Both the position numbers and the translations under genes were made by a program. The notes beneath the pieces are model-generated. The model did not search any database and was not told where the DNA came from. It was given only the letters and a program-made list of their open reading frames with translations. From Paenibacillus doosanensis (lineage in GTDB: Bacteria > Bacillota > Bacilli > Paenibacillales > NBRC-103111), in assembly GCF_025060755.1 (NCBI RefSeq), contig NZ_JANYUY010000015.1, positions 1-64,000 on the forward strand: 64,000 nt of DNA, in the 5' to 3' direction. Each line of letters opens with the position of its first letter. Positions within the stretch are counted from its first letter, which is position 1. Positions 24,700 through 31,399 of the stretch are shown piece after piece.

Positions 24700-25563
24700 C
24701 TAGCTCCAGTCCGTATACAAATCGGTTCTGCGGTCTCTCCACGTAGTGACGGAGCCTCTCTCGCGCACTTCATGAAGCAAGCTGAGGTCGAGATCGGCCG
24801 TAATTACCATATCGTGATTGATCTCTCCGGCAGCCAGAACCCCTCCCGGAGGAAACGGCACGTCATTGGGCGTAATGACGGCGGCCTGTCCGTAATTGCC
24901 TCTCATGAAATCGACCGTCGGCAGCGAGCCGACCGTTCCGGTCGTAACGACATAGATTTGGTTTTCGATCGTTCTCGCATGGCAGGTGTAGCGTACGCGA
25001 TGGAAGCCGTGCCGGTCGTCCGTGCAGGACGGGCAGAACAGCACATCCGCGCCGCGGGCGCGCGCCATCCTTACGATTTCCGGGAATTCGACGTCATAGC
25101 AGATCAGCACGGCGATGCGCCCTTTATCCGTATCGAACAAATGAAGCGCGTCTCCGGCCTGCATATTCCATCCTTTAACCTCGGAAGGGGTTACGTGAAG
25201 CTTGCGCTGCTCGCCTACGCGGCCGTCCGGGTAAAACAGAAATGCAGTGTTGTACAATTTTCCGCCCTCTTCGATAATGTGGGTTCCGCCGATGAGATAC
25301 ATGCCGGTGCTTTTCGCGAGCGACCGGAACAATTCCATATACCGCTCCGTATAAGCGGGCAGTTCTTCAATCGTAAGCGCTGCAGGATGATGCTTCCCGC
25401 CCCCGATCGACATCAGCTGGGTCGTAAACAACTCGGGAAACAGCACGAAATCGGCTGCGAATTCCTCCGCGGTTTTAACGTAATGCGTCACCTGAGCGGC
25501 GAAATCCTCGAAGCTTGCGATCGTATGCAGATGGTATTGAACGGCAGATACTCTTAATTTCAT
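24700..25563 (-). CDS. Carbon-nitrogen hydrolase (nitrilase superfamily)
   Basis: This is a cytosolic hydrolase or amidase (287 aa) with the catalytic triad of the nitrilase superfamily: E44 (FPELF), K121 (QRKLHVTPSE) and C155 (LICYDVEFPE). The later segments CTDDRHGFHRVRYTCHARTIENQIYVV and GQAAVITPNDVPFPPGGVL resemble the C-terminal half of YhcX-like proteins and branch away from classical nitrilases. It probably cleaves an amide of a small metabolite. The ATG has GGAGAG 11 nt upstream. The GNAT gene follows by 16 nt and the methyltransferase gene precedes by 17 nt, so the three may share a transcript. Confidence 0.9.
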   Translation of the reverse strand: MKLRVSAVQYHLHTIASFEDFAAQVTHYVKTAEEFAADFVLFPELFTTQLMSIGGGKHHPAALTIEELPAYTERYMELFRSLAKSTGMYLIGGTHIIEEGGKLYNTAFLFYPDGRVGEQRKLHVTPSEVKGWNMQAGDALHLFDTDKGRIAVLICYDVEFPEIVRMARARGADVLFCPSCTDDRHGFHRVRYTCHARTIENQIYVVTTGTVGSLPTVDFMRGNYGQAAVITPNDVPFPPGGVLAAGEINHDMVITADLDLSLLHEVRERGSVTTWRDRRTDLYTDWS

Positions 25564-25580
25564 AGGTAACGATGCTCTCC

Positions 25581-26258
25581 TTATTCATGGTTTGCTGGCA
25601 AATCTTTATCGCTCGCATTCGTGTTATCCTCAATCGGGTCGAAGAACAAAATATGCGGTTTTTTCAAACACCACGTCGTCATGCACCGCTGATGGGCTAC
25701 GTTAACCGTCTTGAGCGGTTCCATGAGCAGCCCTTGCAGCCGCTCCGTCGTCTTCAGGATGCGTTCCTCGTCGGCGAGAAAGCGGGTGCTTCCGTCCGGC
25801 AGCTTATACCTTGAGTCTCCTAACGGAATGATCTTATTCTCGATTCCGATGCTTGTCGCCAGTCTGATGAACAACAGCCCGCCGGGGCGAAGCACGCGCC
25901 ACATTTCTTGTACCATTTGTTGAAAATGCGTTTCATTCTGGGCAAAATGGAGCACCGCGCAGCTGATGACGACGTCGAAGCGGTCGTTGGCAAAGCTCAT
26001 CTTCTCGACCGGCTCCGACCTAACCTGATCGTCCGACCAGACGGGAGCCAAAGCCTGTCCCATCTTGCGAACCGTCTGCACCGCCTCGTCGGAGCGGTCG
26101 ACGGCGTACACCGGATAGCCGCTGCGCAAAAAATACGTCAGGTTGCGTCCCATGCCGCAGCCGGCGTCCAAAATCCGCATCCCCTCGGCAATCCGGCCCT
26201 TCAGCAGCTGATCGAATAAATAAATATCAATATCGCCGAACAGTTCGCGAGGATTCAT
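25581..26258 (-). CDS. Class I SAM-dependent methyltransferase
   Basis: This soluble methyltransferase (225 aa) has the SAM-binding motif I ILDAGCGMGRNL at residues 29-40 and acidic motif II VYAVDRSDEAV. Motif IV is FDVVISCAVLHF, and the post-motif MWRVLRPGGLLFIRLA is typical of Methyltransf_11 or 25 proteins. The C-terminal 80 residues are variable and probably bind the acceptor, which is not identifiable. The only close purine run before the ATG, AAGGGGA, is very near the start, so the true ribosome site may be the GGAAGTGAG about 12 nt upstream. A 17-nt gap separates it from the nitrilase gene. Confidence 0.88.
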   Translation of the reverse strand: MNPRELFGDIDIYLFDQLLKGRIAEGMRILDAGCGMGRNLTYFLRSGYPVYAVDRSDEAVQTVRKMGQALAPVWSDDQVRSEPVEKMSFANDRFDVVISCAVLHFAQNETHFQQMVQEMWRVLRPGGLLFIRLATSIGIENKIIPLGDSRYKLPDGSTRFLADEERILKTTERLQGLLMEPLKTVNVAHQRCMTTWCLKKPHILFFDPIEDNTNASDKDLPANHE

Positions 26259-26303
26259 TCCCCTTATCAGCTCACTTCCAAATCATAACTGTTTTGTTCA
26301 GCC

Positions 26304-26312
26304 ATTATATCA
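26304..26312 (-). promoter_or_regulatory. Extended -10 promoter of the methyltransferase gene
   Basis: On the minus strand TGA-TATAAT forms an extended -10 about 45 nt before the ATG. The 26259-26375 gap also holds a CGATGG-ctt-CCATCG hairpin (26344-26358) just after the HipA-like gene, without a T-run. Confidence 0.45.
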
Positions 26313-26375
26313 TCAAAAAAGCAATCGTAACCACCGGTTTAATCGATGGCTTCCATCGCTCTATAAGGGCTCCAT

Positions 26376-27563
26376 TTATTGCAAAAAATCTCTAGCCCTT
26401 GATCTCACAAACTTAGAAAGTATCCTCAAACGTTGATCTGGCAAGTTATATGACGGGTGTTTTTCAAATTCAAAACTCAATAATTTGCGAAGCTTGCTCC
26501 TGTGACTCGGTTCCATATACTTGGCAAGGAATTTTAAATCCTTGTTGGGAGTAAAGGCAAAAGTATATTGTCTCCAATCCAAATATGCATTTAAGTCCGC
26601 GAAATCAGTGTCCATAGCCTGATGTAATAATGACATTCCGTTGTCGAATATCGGAGCTACTTCCTCGAGTTCACCTGTAAGATTGTTTCTTAAAAAGCCA
26701 AAATTGCCAAAGTGTCTATCGTGGTTGGCAATGACGACATCAAAAATCATAATATCTATAAACCTGTCGTAAAAGTCTTTCATCTTGGATGTCGCAAATA
26801 ATAATTCCGATGCGGATAATCCGGGATATGCAACATGAGCGGGAATAAAAGATATATCTTTTGATGTAAACAAAAGGCATATCGAGCAAAGCTTTCCCTT
26901 CCACTTCTCCAGTTCATACCGAACATGATTTAAACCGAGAGCTTCGGCAACCTGTGCCGAATAATACTCGGAATAAGGCTCTAATCCTGCATTTGCGGCG
27001 CCTTCAGTACCGCCTTTATATAAATAAACCTTTCCGTCGATTCTCCTCCAACATTTTGGCAGCATTCCGTTTGTTGTAAACTCGGGCGAACTGACAATGC
27101 CTTTTACTTTTTCGTTATAGCCAGTAAATGCAACCAGCGCCAACGTCTCCGAAAATTCATTATCATATAAATTGTGGTTAGTCCATGTTAGATCCTTCTG
27201 TTCCTCCGGGAGAATCCAATAATCATCCGTTAGAGAAAGACCTAAAGTTGTACGGAGCAGGTTTACCAGCGGAGGGTCGATATCAGGCAATGCGCTTAGC
27301 AAGTTTTCTACAAATACGCGATTCTTTGGTATAAACCGGCTCTGTACCCATCCTAGCAAATATTCATTCGTTAGCTGCATCCCATATGGTAAAACCGCTG
27401 GATTCGAATCGTGTACTTTCTCGATCCGACACAGAGTTTCTCTCATTCCGGTTAATATAATTTTGAAATCAATCAAAACATCGTCTTTTTTGCATAAAGA
27501 AAATCTATAGCTCCTCTGCACTTCCAAAGAAGCAAAAAGCTCCGTTTTTCCCAAAGGGTTCAT
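26376..27563 (-). CDS. HipA/CtkA-like kinase, stand-alone
   Basis: The 395-aa protein ends in a HipA-like kinase fold. K183 (VYLYKGGT) is a candidate ATP-binding lysine. The catalytic loop is IANHDRHFGNFGFL (D282, N287), and the metal-binding aspartate is D307 in PIFDNG. The first 140 residues are not the usual HipA N-terminal domain and are unfamiliar. No hipB-like antitoxin gene flanks it. The gene is visibly AT-richer and has different codon use from its neighbours, which suggests horizontal transfer. GGGAGG touches the ATG at 27563 with no spacer; a TTG at 27554 has a better 9-nt spacing and may be the real start. It could be a toxin, CtkA-like effector or phage-defence kinase. Confidence 0.72.
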   Translation of the reverse strand: MNPLGKTELFASLEVQRSYRFSLCKKDDVLIDFKIILTGMRETLCRIEKVHDSNPAVLPYGMQLTNEYLLGWVQSRFIPKNRVFVENLLSALPDIDPPLVNLLRTTLGLSLTDDYWILPEEQKDLTWTNHNLYDNEFSETLALVAFTGYNEKVKGIVSSPEFTTNGMLPKCWRRIDGKVYLYKGGTEGAANAGLEPYSEYYSAQVAEALGLNHVRYELEKWKGKLCSICLLFTSKDISFIPAHVAYPGLSASELLFATSKMKDFYDRFIDIMIFDVVIANHDRHFGNFGFLRNNLTGELEEVAPIFDNGMSLLHQAMDTDFADLNAYLDWRQYTFAFTPNKDLKFLAKYMEPSHRSKLRKLLSFEFEKHPSYNLPDQRLRILSKFVRSRARDFLQ

Positions 27564-27902
27564 CCTCCCATCCAGTCATTTTTTTATCTCCTCGTAAATT
27601 TCCTTCATCCCCTTTTTCCGTGATCCCCTTATAAAATAAATCGATATCCGTTTCTTATATCATAGCACAGGACGAAGCCGCGACCTATACAGTAAATTTG
27701 CGAAAAGCACAAATAACGCAAGACTATGACAGCGCTTGTCACCCGTACATGACAGGTCCCATCCCCGCCATAGCGGAACAATGGAGAACGCCGCATGCGC
27801 AGATGAAAGACGGTGCGGGAGCCTGTAAGCGAATATCCGGCATCTCTATATTTTGTTTCCCGCGGGGGAATACTACCCATCGGTGAAAGGAGGGAATCCC
27901 TG
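27564..27902. other. Intergenic region between divergent HipA-like and small-protein genes
   Basis: This 339-nt stretch has no convincing gene. It holds the -10-like element of the HipA-like gene (27659-27667), AT-rich sequence near 27620-27660 and a short TGTCA/TGACA inverted repeat (27737-27754). It ends in AAAGGAGGG, the ribosome site of the 48-aa gene. The promoter of the latter could not be identified. Confidence 0.5.
27659..27667 (-). promoter_or_regulatory. Extended -10 of the HipA-like gene
   Basis: TGC-TATGAT on the minus strand lies about 95 nt upstream of the HipA-like start. No clear -35 is seen. Confidence 0.35.
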
Positions 27903-28049
27903 ATGAAGAACAATTTGCGCGGCGATACGGAGAGTTGGGTAGAGAAAGTGCACGACACCCAAGCCAAAGACGAAAAAAACCGCAAACACCAAGGAGACGG
28001 TCATCCGGACAAGTCGCTGCCGGGCAAGCAGCATTTGGACGGCAACTAA
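27903..28049 (+). CDS. Small hydrophilic protein of unknown function (48 aa)
   Basis: A very strong ribosome site (AAAGGAGGG, 8 nt spacing) precedes an ATG that opens a 48-codon frame. The peptide is highly charged, with alternating Asp, Lys, His and Glu (for example KVHDTQAKDEKNRKHQGDG) and no hydrophobic segment, so it is probably unfolded and cytosolic. A perfect terminator follows at 28101-28124, 52 nt after the stop. This layout supports a real gene. Small hydrophilic proteins of this kind in Bacillales are often spore-associated; that is only a guess here. I do not recognise the family. Confidence 0.72.
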   Translation: MKNNLRGDTESWVEKVHDTQAKDEKNRKHQGDGHPDKSLPGKQHLDGN

Positions 28050-28090
28050 ACGCAAGGCGAAGAGCACCGAAATGCAGCCGCTTCCTGCAA

Positions 28091-28129
28091 TGACAAAAAC
28101 AAAAGCACCCCGAGGGGTGCTTTTGTCAT
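28091..28129. terminator. Bidirectional terminator between small-protein and aldo/keto reductase genes
   Basis: An 11-bp perfect stem (28101-28111 with 28114-28124) is flanked by A-rich and T-rich arms. TTTT follows on the plus strand, and TTTTGTTTTT on the minus strand. It can serve both converging genes. Confidence 0.85.
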
Positions 28130-28199
28130 AAGAGGCCGAGCGTTCCGTTCCGGATGAAGGAAACGGCGGCCGGCTTCGTCCTCGGTTTAACGGTCTGTT

Positions 28200-29141
28200 T
28201 TAAGCTTCGACGATATCGACATGCTCCAGCCAGTTCAGCTCTTCGGCGGTCAGCTTGATTTGTGCGCCGTCGACGCATGATTGCAGCTCGCTTAAGTCTC
28301 TTGCTCCGATCAGCGCTCCGGTCGGGAACGGCTGATTGATGACATAGGCAAGAGCGATCTGAATCATGCTCACGCCTTTGCGGGCGGCCAGCTCCTGAGC
28401 GCGGCGCAGCCGCTCCCAGTTGGCGTCGCTGTAGTAGACGCGGACGATTTCTTTGTCCTCCAGCTTATCGGGAGCGAATCGTCCGGTGAAAAATCCTCTT
28501 GCCTGGGACGACCAGGATAGCAGCGGTAGCTGCGTCCGCTCATGCCAAGCGCATGTCTCGGCGTCGGCCGATACGCAGCCTTTCCAATGCGGCTCGTTAG
28601 GCTTGGCGAGACTTAAGTTCGGGCTGCTAAAGGTAAATCCGGCCAAGCCGCTCGCCGCCGCGTAATCGTTAGCCTCCTGAAGCCTTTGATGCGTCCAGTT
28701 CGACGCCCCGATCGCGTGAATGCGTCCCGCGCCGATATGGCGGTTCAGCGCATCGATAATGACGCTGACCGGAATGTTTTCATCGTCGCGATGAAGCGCG
28801 TACAGATCGATATAGTCGGTTCCCAGGCGCTCCAGACTTTTGGCCAAATCGCTGTCGATATCCTCGGGCGTAACCCGCGGGCCGTCGGCGTTATGATGAG
28901 CGCCTTTGGTCAAAATGACCACATCGTCGCGATTGCCGCGCTCTTTCAACCACTTGCCGATCGTTTCCTCGCTTTGCCCGCCGCAATAAATATGAGCCGT
29001 ATCTATGGTATTGCCGCCAATGGCAAAATAATTGTCCAACACGTCGCACACTTTACCGTAAACGTCATGGGTAAAAAAGTCGGAGCCTTGAATCAGGTTG
29101 GTCACCGGTTTCGGGCAGCCTGCAATACGAATCGTTTCCAT
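28200..29141 (-). CDS. Aldo/keto reductase
   Basis: This is an NADPH-dependent oxidoreductase (313 aa) with a TIM barrel. The catalytic tetrad is visible: D47 (NTIDTAHIY), Y52, K79 (ILTKGAHH) and H117 (YALHRDD). The C-terminal cofactor-binding segment is LIGARDLSELQSCVDGAQIKL. The sequence belongs to the group of predicted sugar or aldehyde reductases (AKR11-13-like) common beside Gfo/Idh/MocA genes. AAGGAGA lies 9 nt before the ATG. The Gfo/Idh/MocA gene precedes it by 25 nt on the same strand, so both probably act on one sugar-derived substrate, under the divergent AraC regulator. Confidence 0.92.
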   Translation of the reverse strand: METIRIAGCPKPVTNLIQGSDFFTHDVYGKVCDVLDNYFAIGGNTIDTAHIYCGGQSEETIGKWLKERGNRDDVVILTKGAHHNADGPRVTPEDIDSDLAKSLERLGTDYIDLYALHRDDENIPVSVIIDALNRHIGAGRIHAIGASNWTHQRLQEANDYAAASGLAGFTFSSPNLSLAKPNEPHWKGCVSADAETCAWHERTQLPLLSWSSQARGFFTGRFAPDKLEDKEIVRVYYSDANWERLRRAQELAARKGVSMIQIALAYVINQPFPTGALIGARDLSELQSCVDGAQIKLTAEELNWLEHVDIVEA

Positions 29142-29166
29142 GAGATATCGTCTCCTTATTTTGTCG

Positions 29167-30168
29167 TTACAACACTACGCGCACGCGTTCCTGAGCGGAT
29201 TGCATGCAGGCGTCGATCACTTTCATGCCCCGGACGATATCGTCGGTGCCGAAGCGCTGAGGGCTTCCTTCCAATACGCTGCGGCCGATATCGTCCGCCT
29301 GCAGCGCGTAATGGTTGACATAAGGAACCGCTACTTCCCTGCGTTCCCCTCTGACGGTGACGAAGAAATGATCGTCCGCGTTCTGACGGCTGACGTAAGC
29401 GCAAGGCACTTCAATCCGGCCGTCGGTACCGATAATCTCCAGCACGTTGCGCCCGGCGGCCCACATGCCGCAGTCAAAGGTGAGCGCCACGCCGTCCGCG
29501 AATTCGAGCAGTCCCGACGCCATCATGTCGACCTGGTCATGCTCCGAAGAGAAGAAAGCGTGCACCGTCGCCGCTTGCGGCTCTTGTCCGAGAATCAGCC
29601 GCGCCGCGCTGATCGGATACACTCCGACGTCATACAGCGAACCCCCGCCCATATACCGCTTGTAGCGGACATTGTTCGCATCCTTGGCGTTGTTGAACGT
29701 GAATGCGCCGTGAATCCCGCGGATCGCGCCAATCTCTCCGGAGGCGATAACGTCCCGGATCATCGCATACCGCGGATGATGGCGGTACATGAACGCTTCC
29801 GCCAGCTTCACGCCGGCTTTCGCGCATGCGGCTACCATCTCTTCCGCTTCCTGCGAATTGAGCGCCGCCGGCTTTTCCACCAGCACGTGTTTACCGGCTT
29901 CCGCCGCCCGGATCGTCCATTCCTTATGAAGATGGTTCGGCAGCGGGACGTAAACGGCATCAATCTGCTCGTCGGCAAGAAGCTCTTCATAGCTTCCGTA
30001 CGCTTTCGGTATATTCAGCGAGGCAGCGGTTTCCTTGGCCTTCTCCTCGCCGCGGCTTGCGATTGCCGCTACTTCTCCCGTTTGCGATTGCTGAATGCCC
30101 GGAATAACGGCACGCTTGGCTATGCCTGCACAACCAAGTACTCCCCAACGCAGCTTGCTTTGACTCAT
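29167..30168 (-). CDS. Gfo/Idh/MocA-family NAD(P)-dependent oxidoreductase
   Basis: This is a sugar-type dehydrogenase (333 aa) with an N-terminal Rossmann fold (WGVLGCAGIAKRAVIPG, residues 8-24). The conserved active-site lysine is in HVLVEKPAALN. The C-terminal alpha/beta domain contains FMYRHHPRYAMIRDVI and GGGSLYDVGVYPISAARLILG, where Asp and the shifted His position of the catalytic set are expected. It is similar to dehydrogenases of inositol, glucose-fructose or dihydrodiol type; the substrate is not clear. GGAGA lies about 6 nt before the ATG. It is first in the unit with the aldo/keto reductase and is transcribed from a promoter facing the AraC gene. Confidence 0.92.
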   Translation of the reverse strand: MSQSKLRWGVLGCAGIAKRAVIPGIQQSQTGEVAAIASRGEEKAKETAASLNIPKAYGSYEELLADEQIDAVYVPLPNHLHKEWTIRAAEAGKHVLVEKPAALNSQEAEEMVAACAKAGVKLAEAFMYRHHPRYAMIRDVIASGEIGAIRGIHGAFTFNNAKDANNVRYKRYMGGGSLYDVGVYPISAARLILGQEPQAATVHAFFSSEHDQVDMMASGLLEFADGVALTFDCGMWAAGRNVLEIIGTDGRIEVPCAYVSRQNADDHFFVTVRGERREVAVPYVNHYALQADDIGRSVLEGSPQRFGTDDIVRGMKVIDACMQSAQERVRVVL

Positions 30169-30220
30169 TGCAATCTCCAGCTCCTTCGAATGTAAATCTT
30201 AAATGTAGTACTTTATTGCT

Positions 30221-30249
30221 ATTATATTGAACAATAATTAAAATGAAAA
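30221..30249 (-). promoter_or_regulatory. Promoter with overlapping palindrome, Gfo/Idh/MocA-aldo/keto reductase unit
   Basis: On the minus strand TTTTCA (30244-30249) and TATAAT (30221-30226) are spaced 17 nt. The palindrome TATTGAACAATA (30225-30236) overlaps the -10 and spacer and is a candidate operator for the divergent AraC protein. Confidence 0.55.
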
Positions 30250-30308
30250 TAACAGCTTATTGCACATCGATATAATAATATTGTCATCAAAAGGAGGAGT
30301 CTTCCGGT

Positions 30309-31148
30309 ATGAGAAGACAACGTCTGCTGCCCACCTTGACTGAGCATGTTTACTTCTGTCTCCCCGAATCCGTCGGCTGGTATAAGGACGATCCGGAGCA
30401 CACCGTGAACCGCCAGGAAGGCGCCTTGAACAACTTCAGCATTCACCTGATTGTCTCGGGCAAGGGGTATGTCGAGGCCGACAACGAACTGCAAACGCTA
30501 GAAGCCGGCGACGCCTTCCTGTATTTCCCGCTTCAGCAGCAGCATTATTATTCCAGCGCGGACGAGCCTTGGGAAGTCCGCTGGGTTCATTTTTACGGAT
30601 CGAAGCTGAAGGATTATTTGCTTGAGAACGGACTGCATCGTTCGCATCTATGGACGATCCGCCAGTGGAAGCCGCTGGAGCAAGCGCTGCACGAGCTCTT
30701 GATCGAAGCCGAGGAAAACTCCTTTTTCCAGCTCACCAGGCTTTCGACCTTGACCTATGCCGTAATTGCGGAATTCGTCAATCAGGCGGTTCCCTTAAGC
30801 GCCAACCAGCACGCCGAGACGACCGACCGCATTTTGCAGCTGCTCCCTCTGCTCCAGCAGGAAGCCTGCAAGCCGTTTGAGCTCGATGAATGGGCGCGGC
30901 AGGCGGGCATCAGCTCCTACTATTTCTGCAAGCTGTTCAAGAAGGTGACCCAGATGACCCCGATGACGTTCGTCACGCTCAGCAGGCTGCAGATGAGCAA
31001 GCAATGGCTGCTGGAGAAAGCGGACGTGCCGATTCGTCAAATCGCCATGGACGCCGGTTACCCCAGCACAAGCTACTTTAACAAGCGGTTTCTTGAGCAG
31101 GAAGGCATGACGCCGACCGAATACCGGGAGCTGTACCGCAACAAATAA
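30309..31148 (+). CDS. AraC-family transcriptional regulator with cupin sensor domain
   Basis: This is a sugar-responsive activator or repressor (279 aa). The N-terminal AraC-type cupin (about residues 35-100, HLIVSGKGYVEADNELQTLEAGDAFLYFP) binds an effector. The C-terminal 100 residues contain two helix-turn-helix motifs, DEWARQAGISSYYFCKLF and IRQIAMDAGYPSTSYFNKRF. AAGGAGGAG lies about 10 nt upstream of the ATG. It is divergent from the Gfo/Idh/MocA-aldo/keto reductase unit and shares a 140-nt AT-rich region with it, so these genes are its likely targets. Confidence 0.93.
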   Translation: MRRQRLLPTLTEHVYFCLPESVGWYKDDPEHTVNRQEGALNNFSIHLIVSGKGYVEADNELQTLEAGDAFLYFPLQQQHYYSSADEPWEVRWVHFYGSKLKDYLLENGLHRSHLWTIRQWKPLEQALHELLIEAEENSFFQLTRLSTLTYAVIAEFVNQAVPLSANQHAETTDRILQLLPLLQQEACKPFELDEWARQAGISSYYFCKLFKKVTQMTPMTFVTLSRLQMSKQWLLEKADVPIRQIAMDAGYPSTSYFNKRFLEQEGMTPTEYRELYRNK

Positions 31149-31399
31149 TTTCCGTCAGCCGGCTCTTGCGCTTAGCCAAGACACGTTCCGTCCAAGGCGA
31201 GCGGCCGCAGCGGCGGCATCTCTTTACCGGAAGGCTTGCCCGATCAAGCGGCTAGACGCAGACGACAATGCGCCGGAACATGGACAAGAGCCCCATTTTC
31301 CAGTAATGTTGTACATGATGGACGATGACCGTGCGGAATATGCGCCGCCCCTTACGCGCAATTCCCCGAAAAAATGCAGGATTTAGTAAAGGAGAAGCT

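Noticed and set aside
31149-31399. Possible small gene before the second topB
   Set aside because: Short frames exist but none has a ribosome site or plausible composition; the stretch looks like a plain leader region.
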